Below, one piece after another: positions 7,839 through 15,606 of a stretch of 64,000 nt of DNA; within the stretch, counting starts at the first letter, position 1, and each line of letters opens with the position of its first letter. A program made the position numbers and the translations under genes. Source of the stretch: JBFKAV01 sp041621405 (GTDB lineage Bacteria > Pseudomonadota > Alphaproteobacteria > Rhodobacterales > Rhodobacteraceae); NCBI GenBank assembly GCA_041621405.1, contig JBFKAV010000001.1:1-64000 (forward strand), in the 5' to 3' direction. Under the pieces are notes generated by a model that searched no databases, was not told where the DNA came from, and was given only the letters and a program-made list of their open reading frames with translations.

Positions 7839-8315
7839 TCAGCTCTTCAGTACCTTCCGATCCAGGCCCCGGAGGAGCTCCTTGAGCTCCGGTTCGTCCA
7901 CCTTCTGCGCCGCCTTCCTGGGGCTGAACCAGCGTCGCTCGCGCTCGCCGCGTTCGGGGAAATCCTCGGCCAGCCCCTTCACCTTGAGCGGGTAGACGGC
8001 CACCACGCAGGGCACGTCGTCCTCAGGGCCGAGGACCTTGTGATAGGCGTAGAGGCCGAGGCAATTGTCGCTCACCCTGCCCTCGACCCCGGCCTCCTCC
8101 CAGGCCTCGGCGCGCGCCGCCTCGGGCGAGGAACTGCCCTCGATCGGCCAGCCCTTCGGCATCACCCAGCGCCCGGTCTCCCGGCTGGTGACCAGCAGCA
8201 CCTGCACCTTGCCGTCCTCGAGGCGCCAGCACAGCGCGGCGACCTGGGTACGGGCCTCGCCCTCGGGAATGTCGGCCACCCCGATCGGGGGTGGGCTCTG
8301 GCGCTGGACCGTCAT
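7839..8315 (-). CDS. NUDIX hydrolase (diadenosine/diphosphoinositol polyphosphate-type)
   Basis: A 158-residue NUDIX enzyme expected to hydrolyse a nucleoside diphosphate linked to another group. The fold starts around QVAALCWRLEDGKVQVLLVTSRETGRWVMPKGW. The NUDIX box is GWPIEG...AEAWEEAGV (about 65-87). The three metal-binding glutamates of the REUXEE core are present, but the Arg is replaced by Ala and the earlier conserved Glu by Ser, as seen in some DIPP-like members. The C-terminus YPLKVKGLAEDFPERGERERRWFS also fits that subgroup. ATG 8315 is preferred over a TTG 54 bp upstream. The substrate cannot be fixed from sequence. Confidence 0.88.
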   Translation of the reverse strand: MTVQRQSPPPIGVADIPEGEARTQVAALCWRLEDGKVQVLLVTSRETGRWVMPKGWPIEGSSSPEAARAEAWEEAGVEGRVSDNCLGLYAYHKVLGPEDDVPCVVAVYPLKVKGLAEDFPERGERERRWFSPRKAAQKVDEPELKELLRGLDRKVLKS

Positions 8316-8481
8316 TCTTCTGCTCGTTTCTGCCGCGGTTGCGCCGCGGCTATCGTCGTGCCGTTTCAATTAGCACGTGTTTCTGCAGGATAGAGGTAAC
8401 CGTCGCGTGAAACCAGCCCGCGCTTGACCGCTCGGGGTAGCGAGGTAGCTTCTGGGTCATCGAGCTGTCCGGAGGGCCGCC

Positions 8482-8586
8482 GTGCATTACGCTCCCCACG
8501 ACCCCGCAATAGTCCTCGCCGCGATCCCCGCGGTCAGGCGCGGTGACCTCGCACGGGCAGGCCTCCGCGAGGCCGGCTATGCCTGA
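8482..8586 (+). CDS. Candidate 34-aa leader/small ORF upstream of deacetylase
   Basis: A GTG start at 8482 sits 7 nt after GGAGG and opens a 34-codon frame beginning MHYAPHDPAIVLAAIP and ending in ...GLREAGYA. Its TGA (8584-8586) lies just inside the downstream gene, overlapping its ATG (8579) by 8 bp, the geometry of translational coupling. A possible promoter is TTGACC (8424-8429) with TAGCTT (8446-8451), at a short 16-bp spacing. I recognise no family. The good ribosome-binding site is the main support; the frame could equally be chance in GC-rich DNA. Confidence 0.35.
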   Translation: MHYAPHDPAIVLAAIPAVRRGDLARAGLREAGYA

Positions 8587-9697
8587 CGGGGTGGTTGTGG
8601 CAGCGGGGCCGCTCTTTCTCGGCCACGAGATCTACCGCCGCTCGAGCTACGGGCCCTGGCACCCGCTCCGGGTGCCGCGGGTCTCGACCGCGACGGACCT
8701 CGCCCGCGCGCTGGGCTGGCTGCCGCCTGAGCAGTTCCGCACCTCGCCGCGCGCCAAGCCCGCCGCGCTGACGCTCTGGCACACGCCCGCCTACGTCGCC
8801 GCGCTGGAGCGCGCCGAGGCGCGGCAGGCGGTGAGCGACGAGGAGCGGGCACGCCACGGCCTCGGCACCGTCTCCAACCCGGTCTTCCCCGAGATGTTCC
8901 GCCGCCCGGCCACTTCCGCCGGCGGCTCGCTCCTGGCCGGGGAACTGCTCGCCCGGTGCGGCGTGATCTACCACCCGGCAGGCGGCACCCATCACGGCCT
9001 GCCCGACCGCGCGAGCGGCTTCTGCTATCTCAACGATCCTGTGCTGGCGATGCTCTCGCTCCGCCGCGTCGGCGTGCGCCGGATCGCCTATGTCGACATC
9101 GACGCGCATCACTGCGACGGGGTCGAGGCCGCCTTCGCCGGCGATCCCGAGCTCAGGATGATCTCGGTCCACGAGGAGCGCCGCTGGCCATTCACCGGCG
9201 CGCTCGAGGACGAGGCCGGCGGCTCGGCCTTCAACCTCCCCGTGCCGCGCGGGTTCAACGATGCCGAGATGCGGGCGGCGCTCGACGAGCTGATCCTTCC
9301 GCGGGTCGAGGCGTTTCGACCCGAGGCTGTCGTTTTGCAATGTGGGGCCGACGCCGTGGCCGAGGACCCGCTCTCTCGCTTGTCTTTATCGAACAATTCG
9401 CATTGGGCGGTGGTGGCAGCGCTGGCCCCGCTCGCGCCGCGCTTCCTGGTCCTCGGTGGCGGCGGCTACAATCCCTGGACAGTGGGCCGGCTCTGGGCCG
9501 GCGTCTGGGCCACGCTGATCGGCGCCGAGATCCCCGAGCGGCTGCCGCAGGAGGCCGAGGCCGTGCTGCGCGCGCTGTCCTGGTCGCGGCGCGCCGTGCC
9601 GGCCGAGACGCTCTGCACCGCGCTCCGCGACGCGCCGCGCGAAGGCCAGGTGCGGCCCGAGGTGAGGGAGCGCCTCGCGGCGCTCGCGCGCCGGTGA
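8579..9697 (+). CDS. Histone-deacetylase-superfamily amidohydrolase (AcuC/HDAC-like)
   Basis: A zinc-dependent deacetylase of the arginase/HDAC fold, 372 residues. Diagnostic motifs are HPAGGTHHGLPDRASGFCYL (catalytic His pair), YVDIDAHHCDGVEAAF (zinc Asp and His), LQCGADAVAEDPLSRL (second zinc Asp) and LGGGGYNP (transition-state Tyr). Bacterial members deacetylate acetylpolyamines, acetyl-lysine proteins or small amides; the AcuC-like length suggests acetoin-type or protein deacetylation, but substrate is not predictable. ATG 8579 is chosen because homology starts at GVVVAAGPLFLGHEIY; a GTG at 8543 is possible. It is followed by thpR with a 4-bp GTGA overlap. Confidence 0.92.
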   Translation: MPDGVVVAAGPLFLGHEIYRRSSYGPWHPLRVPRVSTATDLARALGWLPPEQFRTSPRAKPAALTLWHTPAYVAALERAEARQAVSDEERARHGLGTVSNPVFPEMFRRPATSAGGSLLAGELLARCGVIYHPAGGTHHGLPDRASGFCYLNDPVLAMLSLRRVGVRRIAYVDIDAHHCDGVEAAFAGDPELRMISVHEERRWPFTGALEDEAGGSAFNLPVPRGFNDAEMRAALDELILPRVEAFRPEAVVLQCGADAVAEDPLSRLSLSNNSHWAVVAALAPLAPRFLVLGGGGYNPWTVGRLWAGVWATLIGAEIPERLPQEAEAVLRALSWSRRAVPAETLCTALRDAPREGQVRPEVRERLAALARR

Positions 9698-10233
9698 TCC
9701 GTGCCTTCGTGGCCGTACCCCTGCCCGGGGCTGTGCAGGCGCGTCTCGGGGCGCTCGCGCAGATGCTGCCCCTGCCGCGGCAGATCCTGCCGGAGAACCT
9801 TCACCTCACGCTGGTGTTCCTCGGCGAGGTGCCAGAGCCCACGGCCGAGGAAGCGCATGTCGCCTTCGAGGCGATCGCGGCACCGCGCTTCGCGCTGGCG
9901 CTGCGTGGCGTCGGCCTCTTCGGCGGCGACCGCCCGCGGGTGGTCTATGTCGGCTTCCGGCCGGAGCCGGCGCTCGACCGGCTACAGGCCAAGGTGGAGG
10001 GCGCGGCGCGGCGGGCCGGGGCGCGGGTCGCGGCGCGGCGCTTCGTGCCGCACGTGACGCTGGCGCGGCTCAGGCCCGGCGAGGCCGACCTCCGCCACCT
10101 GGAGCATGCCCTCCTCGATGTGGCCGGATTCGCGACCGAGCCCTTCGCGGTGGAGCATTTCTCGCTTTTCCGCTCGCATCTCGGCCATGGTGGATCGCAC
10201 TACGAGGAACTTGCGCGCTATCCGCTGATCTAG
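9694..10233 (+). CDS. thpR: RNA 2',3'-cyclic phosphodiesterase / 2'-5' ligase family
   Basis: A 179-residue member of the two-histidine (2H) phosphoesterase superfamily that hydrolyses 2',3'-cyclic phosphate RNA ends and was first known as 2'-5' RNA ligase. Both catalytic HxTx motifs are present: HLTLVFLG (His near 39) and HVTLARL (near 125). The conserved IRAFVAVPLP N-terminus and the HFSLFRSHLGHGGSHYEELARYPL C-terminal region are typical. The GTG start overlaps the TGA of the HDAC-like gene as GTGA, so the two are translationally coupled. It converges with the dehydratase gene 45 bp away. Confidence 0.94.
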   Translation: MIRAFVAVPLPGAVQARLGALAQMLPLPRQILPENLHLTLVFLGEVPEPTAEEAHVAFEAIAAPRFALALRGVGLFGGDRPRVVYVGFRPEPALDRLQAKVEGAARRAGARVAARRFVPHVTLARLRPGEADLRHLEHALLDVAGFATEPFAVEHFSLFRSHLGHGGSHYEELARYPLI

Positions 10234-10278
10234 CGCAAGAAGACGCCCCCGGTGGCAGGGGAGACAAGGCGAAGAAGC

Positions 10279-11259
10279 TCAGGCCGCCGGGATGCCGCCT
10301 TCAAGCACGGTGCGGAACTTCGCGGCGTCGATGTTGCCGCCGGTCAGGATCAGGCCGACGCGCTTTGCCCGCATCTGCGCGCCCTCCTGCAGGAGCGCGG
10401 CAAGGGGCGCGGCGCCGGCACCTTCGGCGAGGTTGTGGGTGTCGGTGTAAAAGGCGCGGATCGCCTCGGCCACCTCCTGCTCGGAAACCGCGACGATCCG
10501 GGCGGCGCCGCGCGAATAGATGTCGAAGGCCTCCTGAACCGGCACCCGCACTGCCATGCCGTCGGCGAAGGTGCGGGCCGCGTTGGTCTCGATGAGCCGC
10601 CCGGCCTCGAGCGAAAGCTTCGCCGTCGCCGCCTCGCTGGAGACGACGCCGACGACCTCGGTCGCGAGCCCCAGCGCGTCGCGCGCCGCGATCACGCCGC
10701 AGATCCCCGAGCCGCAGCCGATCGGCACGTAGACGGCATCGAGCGGCGGCGCGGCGCGGAAGAATTCGAGCGCGTAGGTGGCGACCCCGCGCACCAGCTC
10801 GCGGTGGAACGGCGGCACGATGAAGAGGCCCTCGGCCTCGCCGACGCGGAAGGCCTCGACGCGGGCCTCGTCGAAATCCTGGCCGAACTCGACAAGCTCG
10901 CCGCCGAAGGCGCGCATCGCGGCGTTCTTCTCCACCGAGTTGCCGTGCGGGACGTAGATCAAAGCCCGGAGCCCCGCCGCCGTGGCCGCCCGTGCCTGCG
11001 ACTGGCCGTGGTTGCCCCGGGTCGCGGTGATGATGCCGGGCGCATCGGGGTGGGCGCGCCCCAGCCAGTCGACGAAGGTGATCCCGCCGCGGGCCTTGAA
11101 GGCGCCGGTAGGCCCGTGGTTCTCGTGCTTGACCCAGACCTCGCAGCCGGCGCGCTCGGCCAGCAGCGGCCAGGCGTATTGCGGCGTGGGTGACATCTGG
11201 CGATGCACCAGCGCCGCCGCCGCTTCGAGCTCGGGAAGGGTGAGATAGGGCTTCGCCAT
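10279..11259 (-). CDS. Threonine dehydratase-like PLP enzyme (fold type II)
   Basis: A 326-residue PLP-dependent dehydratase of the serine/threonine ammonia-lyase family. The Schiff-base lysine is in PTGAFKARGG (about residue 56), followed by TATRGNHGQSQA (substrate Ser/Asn loop) and the phosphate-binding GCGSGICG loop. There is no C-terminal ACT regulatory domain, so it resembles catabolic or non-allosteric enzymes rather than biosynthetic IlvA. ATG 11259 has GGAGG upstream and starts at AKPYLTLPELEAA. Related enzymes in this order include hydroxyaspartate dehydratases, but the genes of the beta-hydroxyaspartate cycle are not beside it. Substrate therefore remains open. Confidence 0.85.
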   Translation of the reverse strand: MAKPYLTLPELEAAAALVHRQMSPTPQYAWPLLAERAGCEVWVKHENHGPTGAFKARGGITFVDWLGRAHPDAPGIITATRGNHGQSQARAATAAGLRALIYVPHGNSVEKNAAMRAFGGELVEFGQDFDEARVEAFRVGEAEGLFIVPPFHRELVRGVATYALEFFRAAPPLDAVYVPIGCGSGICGVIAARDALGLATEVVGVVSSEAATAKLSLEAGRLIETNAARTFADGMAVRVPVQEAFDIYSRGAARIVAVSEQEVAEAIRAFYTDTHNLAEGAGAAPLAALLQEGAQMRAKRVGLILTGGNIDAAKFRTVLEGGIPAA

Positions 11260-11321
11260 GCCTGCCTCCGCGCGGCCGAGGCTCGCGGGCGGCGGCGGGG
11301 CTGTCAAGGCGGGAGGGGCCT

Positions 11322-11395
11322 TGGAGGCGGGTACCGGAATCGAACCGGTCTACACGGATTTGCAATCCGCTGCGTAACCTCTCCGCCAACCCGCC
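11322..11395 (-). tRNA. tRNA-Cys (GCA)
   Basis: Read on the minus strand the sequence folds as a cloverleaf. The 7-bp acceptor is GGCGGGT/ACCCGCC; the D-loop region contains GGCGGAGAGGTTA; the anticodon arm is GCGGATTGCAAATCCGT with anticodon GCA; the T-arm is ACCGGTTCGATTCCGGT. The discriminator is U73 and the 3' CCA is encoded (11322-11324). U73 and GCA are the identity elements of cysteine tRNA. No integrase or repeated 3' end is visible nearby. Confidence 0.97.
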
Positions 11396-11524
11396 GGAGC
11401 CAAGCCGGGAGATAGACCATGGCGGGGGGCCGCGCAAGGCGCCGGGCGGCGCCGGTTCTGTTGCCGAGCCGGGGCAGTTGTGGCAAGAGGGCCAAGTGTG
11501 ACTCCAGAGGGACGTGACCAGCTG

Positions 11525-12178
11525 ATGCCCGATTTCGCCGCCCGCCGCACCGTCATGGTCGACAGCCAAGTCCGTCCCTCTGACGTGACCAAGTTCCCGA
11601 TCATCGCGGCGATGCTCGACGTGCCGCGCGAGCGCTTCGTGCCCGACGCGCTGCGCGAGGTGGCCTATATCGGCGAAAACCTCGAGATCGCCCCCGGCCG
11701 GGTGCTGCTGGAGCCGCGGACGCTGGCGAAGATGCTCGACGCGCTCGACATCCAGCCCGCGGAGATGGTGCTCGATGTTGGCGCCGGACTCGGCTATTCG
11801 GCGGCGGTGATCGCGCGGCTCGCCGAGGCGGTGATCGCCGTCGAGGAGGACGAGGCGCTGGCGGCCGAGGCCGAGGCAGCGTTGTCCGCCCTCGGCGCCG
11901 ACAATGCCGTCGTGGTGACGGGACCGCTCGCCAAGGGGGCGCCGAGGCACGGGCCCTACGACGCGATCGTGGTCGAGGGTGCGGCGGAAGTGATCCCGGA
12001 GGAGTTGATCGGCCAGCTGAAGGAGGGCGGGCGGATCGGTTGCCTGTTCATGGAAGGCGCGCTCGGGGTCTGCCGGATCGGGCTGAAGCACGCGGGCAGG
12101 ATGACCTGGCGCTTTGCCTTCAACGCCGCGGCGCCGGTCCTGCCGGGCCTTGCTGCCAAGGCGGAGTTCGCGCTGTGA
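11525..12178 (+). CDS. Protein-L-isoaspartate O-methyltransferase family protein
   Basis: A 217-residue class I SAM methyltransferase of the PCMT family, which repairs isoaspartyl residues in aged proteins. It begins MPDFAARRTVMVDSQVRPSDV, has the PRERFVPDA and ALREVAYIGENLEI segments (Pcm pre-region), and the SAM motif VLDVGAGLGYSAAV near residue 78, then VVEGAAEVIP. The catalytic-type Ser/Thr region is less clear than in E. coli Pcm, so some divergence of activity is possible. The TolC-type gene downstream can begin on a GTG overlapping this gene's stop, indicating an operon. Confidence 0.88.
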   Translation: MPDFAARRTVMVDSQVRPSDVTKFPIIAAMLDVPRERFVPDALREVAYIGENLEIAPGRVLLEPRTLAKMLDALDIQPAEMVLDVGAGLGYSAAVIARLAEAVIAVEEDEALAAEAEAALSALGADNAVVVTGPLAKGAPRHGPYDAIVVEGAAEVIPEELIGQLKEGGRIGCLFMEGALGVCRIGLKHAGRMTWRFAFNAAAPVLPGLAAKAEFAL

Positions 12179-13539
12179 GGCGGCTTGGGCAGGCGATGCG
12201 CGCCGCCGTCGCGGCGGCGCTGCTCTCGGCCGGCGCGGCCGGGGCCGAAACGCTGGCCGACACGCTGGCCGACGCCTATCGAAACTCGAACCTGCTGGAG
12301 CAGAACCGGGCGCTGCTGCGGGCCGCCGACGAGGACGTGGCGCAGGCCGTGGCAGCGCTCAGGCCTATCGTCGCATTCGTAGCCGCCGCGCGCTATTTCG
12401 ACCCCGCGAGTTCGTTCACCGGCCGCAATACCAGCGGCTCGCTGGAGCTGACCGCCTCGATGACGCTGATCGATTTCGGCGCGAATCGCCTCGCCATCGA
12501 GGCGGCGCGGGAAAGCGTGCTCGCCACCCGCGCCGCGCTTCTGGGGCTCGAGCAGCAGGTGCTTCTCGGCGCTGTGCGGGCCTACATGGACGTGATCAGC
12601 GCCGCCGAGTTCGAGCGGCTGCGCGAGGCGAACGTACGGCTCATCACCGCCGAGCTCCGCGCCGCGGAGGACCGCTTCGAGGTGGGCGAGGTGACCCGCA
12701 CCGATGTCTCGATCGCCGAGGCCCGGCTCGCCGGGGCGCGGGCCAACCTGGCCGCTGCCCAGGGCGATCTCCAGGTGGCGCGCGAGGCGTTCCGCGCCGC
12801 GGTGGGGCGCGAGCCGGGAGCGCTGACCGGCCCGGGCCGGTCGCCGACGACGGCCGAGAGCGTCGAGGCGGCGCGGGCGGTGGCGGTGCGCACCCATCCG
12901 TCGCTGAGGCAGGCGCAGCACGAGGTGAGCGCGGCCGAGCTCAACGCCGAACGCGCCAAGACCGCCGTGCGCGGGCGGCTCACCGGCGATGTCGGGGTCG
13001 GTCTCGACCAGGACGGAAACAGCGATGCCTCGGTCGGTCTGACCTTCCGCCAGCCGATCTACCAGGGCGGCGCGCTGAGCGCGGCCTACCGCCAGGCGCT
13101 GGCGGCGCGCGACGGGGCGCGGGCGGCGCTGCTGAACACCCGGCTGCTGATCGAGCAGGAGGTGGGCACCGCCTGGTCGATCCTGCAGGTGACCACGGCG
13201 CAGATCGAGGCCAGCGAGCGGCAGATCCGCGCCGCGCAGGTGGCCTTCGAGGGCGTGCAGGAGGAGGCCAAGCTCGGCGCCCGCACCACGCTCGACGTGC
13301 TGAACGCCGAGCAGGAGCTGCTGGACGCGCGCACCGCGCGGCTCGACGCGGGCAGCGCCCAGGTGGTGGCCGTCTACCAGCTCCTCGCCGCGATGGGTCT
13401 GCTGACAGTCGAGCATCTTGGGCTCGGCGTGCCGGTCTACGACCCGGAGGCCTACTACAACTCGGTCAGGACCGCCCCGGCGACCAGCGTGCAGGGCCGC
13501 CGGCTCGACCGGCTGCTCGAGCGCATCGGGCGTGAGTAA
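12175..13539 (+). CDS. TolC-family outer-membrane efflux/secretion protein
   Basis: A 454-residue outer-membrane channel protein expected to form the trimeric exit duct for tripartite efflux pumps or type I secretion. A signal peptide covers about the first 24 residues (RRLGQAMRAAVAAALLSAGA, ending AGA|ET). Two homologous alpha-hairpin/beta halves follow, with TolC-like features such as EQNRALLRAADEDVAQAVA, FGANRLAIEAARESV and a second-half VGLTFRQPIYQGGAL. The GTG at 12175, overlapping the upstream TGA, gives a positively charged n-region; an ATG at 12196 is the alternative start. No inner-membrane pump gene is adjacent, so its partner is unknown. Confidence 0.92.
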   Translation: MRRLGQAMRAAVAAALLSAGAAGAETLADTLADAYRNSNLLEQNRALLRAADEDVAQAVAALRPIVAFVAAARYFDPASSFTGRNTSGSLELTASMTLIDFGANRLAIEAARESVLATRAALLGLEQQVLLGAVRAYMDVISAAEFERLREANVRLITAELRAAEDRFEVGEVTRTDVSIAEARLAGARANLAAAQGDLQVAREAFRAAVGREPGALTGPGRSPTTAESVEAARAVAVRTHPSLRQAQHEVSAAELNAERAKTAVRGRLTGDVGVGLDQDGNSDASVGLTFRQPIYQGGALSAAYRQALAARDGARAALLNTRLLIEQEVGTAWSILQVTTAQIEASERQIRAAQVAFEGVQEEAKLGARTTLDVLNAEQELLDARTARLDAGSAQVVAVYQLLAAMGLLTVEHLGLGVPVYDPEAYYNSVRTAPATSVQGRRLDRLLERIGRE

Positions 13540-13615
13540 CTGATTTTGCGGGCAAAGGTTGTGCGACTCCGCGCCAGCTTGTAGCATCGCCGCAGTCTTT
13601 TTCACGAGGGCTCTC

Positions 13616-14770
13616 ATGCCAGACCCCCTGACCTCGGCCGATGTCGAAGACGTTCTCGGCTCGATCCGCCGTCTGGTGTCGGAGGAGGCTGCCGCAAAGG
13701 CCAAGAAGGGCGGCGAAGCCGACAAGCTGGTGCTGACGCCGGCGCATCGCGTGGGCGAGCCGGAGGCGCCGGGCGACGGGCCGCTCAGGCTCGGCGAGCC
13801 GGTTGGAGGCCCCGCGGCCACGACCGATCTCGCCGAGGAGCTGGCCGACCTCGAGGCGCGGATGAGCGAAAGGGCCGAGCGGTGGCGGGAGGACGACCAC
13901 CTTTCCCCGCCGGAGGATATCGAGGCGCTGGAGGAGGAAGCGGCGCTCGCGGGTATCCGCAAGTCCGACGAGCCTGCGGCCGACCTGGCCGAGCCTGAAA
14001 TCGAGCCGGAGGGTGCGGTGGCCGAAGCGGCGGAGCCCGGGTCGACGCAGGAGGATCCGGCGGCGGGGGCGGTCGAAGGAGATACCCAGGAGCGCGAAGC
14101 GGAGGCGGGCGAGTCGGATCCGGTCGAGGAAGAAGCGGCCGCCGAGCCAGAAGCGCTGGAGCCCGCAGTGGAAGAGCCGGATGCAGAAGCTCCCGCGCCC
14201 GAAGCGGAAATCGCCGAAGCGGAAGAGCCGGACGCGGAGGCTCCCGAGCACGAAGCGGAAATCGCCGAGACGGAGGCCGTGGAGGTCGCGTCCGAAGCAG
14301 AAGCGTCGGATGCCACCGACGAGGGATCGGCCGCCGAGGAGGAAGAGTTCGCGATCGCCGAGGAGGATTCCGTGGCTGCCGACGAGGAGGCCTTCGGGCT
14401 CGAGGCGGAGGAGCTTGCGGCCGAGGACGACGACGCCAGCGACTACGATGCCTGGGAGCCGGCGGGCGAGGAGGGGCAGCCGGGCTTTCGCGGGCCGGGC
14501 GCGGCCGGGGCCGAGGCCGTTCTGGAGGAACCGCCGATCGAGGCTGCATTGGTGCGGCTGGCCACGGCGCCGTCGTTGCCGGAGGCGGCCGAGAACGTCG
14601 GCAAGCCCGACCTCGAGTCATTGCTCGACGAGGCCGAACTGCGGGCGCTGGTCGCCGAAGTACTGCGCGAGGAGCTGAAGGGCCCGCTCGGCGAGCGGAT
14701 CACCCGGAACGTGCGCAAGCTGGTGCGGCGCGAGATCGCGCAGGCGCTGTCGAGCATGGACATCGACTAA
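13616..14770 (+). CDS. PopZ-like (DUF2497-type) acidic polar-organising protein
   Basis: A 384-residue protein with PopZ-like architecture. It has a short conserved N-terminal helix (SADVEDVLGSIRRLVSEEA, about 6-24), a long low-complexity acidic linker rich in Glu, Ala, Asp and Pro (about 115-280), and a conserved C-terminal helical block (LLDEAELRALVAEVLREEL, then GERITRNVRKLVRREIAQAL). In PopZ the N-terminal helix recruits partners, the disordered linker drives condensation and the C-terminus oligomerises at the cell pole. Near-repeats EEPDAEAP...AEIAE lie around residues 181-220. It lacks signal or membrane segments. Family membership rests on the two terminal motifs; polar function is inferred. 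Confidence 0.75.
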   Translation: MPDPLTSADVEDVLGSIRRLVSEEAAAKAKKGGEADKLVLTPAHRVGEPEAPGDGPLRLGEPVGGPAATTDLAEELADLEARMSERAERWREDDHLSPPEDIEALEEEAALAGIRKSDEPAADLAEPEIEPEGAVAEAAEPGSTQEDPAAGAVEGDTQEREAEAGESDPVEEEAAAEPEALEPAVEEPDAEAPAPEAEIAEAEEPDAEAPEHEAEIAETEAVEVASEAEASDATDEGSAAEEEEFAIAEEDSVAADEEAFGLEAEELAAEDDDASDYDAWEPAGEEGQPGFRGPGAAGAEAVLEEPPIEAALVRLATAPSLPEAAENVGKPDLESLLDEAELRALVAEVLREELKGPLGERITRNVRKLVRREIAQALSSMDID

Positions 14771-14790
14771 GCGCGATTCCCTGACCTGCA

Positions 14791-14820
14791 AACGAAAACC
14801 GCGCCCCCGAGGGGCGCGGT
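14791..14820 (-). terminator. Intrinsic terminator for the downstream minus-strand gene
   Basis: ACCGCGCCCC-CGA-GGGGCGCGGT is a perfect 10-bp stem at 14798-14820. Read on the minus strand it is followed by TTTTCGTTT, so it should terminate transcription of the 106-aa gene that ends at 14844. It may also protect the 3' end of the convergent PopZ-like transcript. Confidence 0.75.
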
Positions 14821-14843
14821 GTCGGACTCTGGCTGGAGTCGGT

Positions 14844-15164
14844 TCAGGCGGCTTCGGCCTGCTCGGCAGCCTGGCGGCGCTCGCTTTCCTCGCGCGACAG
14901 CGCAACCGAGGTCCGCACGCCCTTGCCGACGAACTCCATCAGCCCCTGTACCACGCGCTCGTTGGGGTCGATGCCGGCACAGGACAGCACCTCGCGTCCG
15001 TCGCGGGACCGCGCCCAGCGGGCAATCTGGTCAGGGCCGTTGCCGTATTTCTTGTCGTCCGCGATCGCGTCGTCGAGCGCGGCAAGAACCACCGCCGCGA
15101 AGAGTTTCCGCGAACGCTGTCCCTGTTCGTAGTTGAATGCCGTGGCGTCGATGAGCTCGGCCAT
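14844..15164 (-). CDS. Conserved 106-aa Rhodobacterales protein (DUF6280-like)
   Basis: A soluble 106-residue protein, MAELIDATAFNYEQGQRSRK at the N-terminus, followed by LFAAVVLAALDDAIADDKKYG, GPDQIARWARSRDGREVLSC and GIDPNERVVQGLMEFVGKGV. From memory this matches the DUF6280 family, whose function is unknown; I could not confirm that by search. The ATG at 15164 is preferred because the conserved block starts there and AAGGA lies upstream; an earlier in-frame start adds 38 unconserved residues. It converges on the PopZ-like gene with a terminator between them. Confidence 0.85.
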   Translation of the reverse strand: MAELIDATAFNYEQGQRSRKLFAAVVLAALDDAIADDKKYGNGPDQIARWARSRDGREVLSCAGIDPNERVVQGLMEFVGKGVRTSVALSREESERRQAAEQAEAA

Positions 15165-15606
15165 TTTTTTGACGTCCTTAGTTCTTGCTCTTGCGTTTCC
15201 CGTCGTGGCGCTGAATATGGCGGGTTTGGCTTGATTCGGTATGCCATTTCCTGCATGGCGCCTATGCGTGCTTCGCATGGCTCCTAGCGTGCGAATACCG
15301 TATCTAGTCTAACCTCCCGGGCCCCGGAGCCAACATATAGGCCCCGGCAGGATTCGTGCAAGGACTAACCATGCTTTAGACCCGGGCCCGGGGGGAGGGC
15401 CGCCGGTGCCGTCCCGGCCGCCGATCCCAGGCGCCGGCCGGCCTCGGCACGGCGGGGCCGCCGCCGCGGAGCGGGCCGTGACGCAGCATCGGCGCCACGA
15501 TATTCCGAGGGCGTGCCGGCCGAGTTGAGCCTTGTCAAAGCGGCTCCGTCGCGGCCGATTATCCTTCTGGTTGTGCTATCATGGCCGCAACAAGGGGGTT
15601 AAGCCG
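15165..15606. other. 442-bp intergenic region with GC-rich inverted repeat
   Basis: This gap separates the divergent 106-aa and LprI-like genes. The left part (15165-15310) is mixed composition and presumably holds the promoter of the minus-strand gene. In the middle, CCTCCCGGGCCC (15313-15324) can pair with GGGCCCGGG...AGG (15384-15398), enclosing a roughly 60-nt loop. The right part (15400-15520) is extremely GC-rich with no convincing frame. AAGGGGG before 15607 is the ribosome binding site of the next gene. I see no tRNA, known riboswitch or convincing ORF here. Confidence 0.4.

Noticed and set aside
10279..11259. Beta-hydroxyaspartate dehydratase of the glycolate-assimilating cycle.
   Set aside because: The aldolase, aminotransferase and imine reductase genes of that cycle are not in the neighbourhood, although a class V aminotransferase lies 9 kb away; the sequence alone cannot separate the activities.
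11322..11395. tRNA-Cys as a possible integration site.
   Set aside because: No integrase, no direct repeat of the tRNA 3' end and no atypical DNA beside it; the flanks are core genes.
15240..15290. Short hairpin ATGCG/CGCAT upstream of the 106-aa gene as a riboswitch or sRNA.
   Set aside because: The stem is only 5 bp with no conserved motif and no terminator; insufficient evidence.
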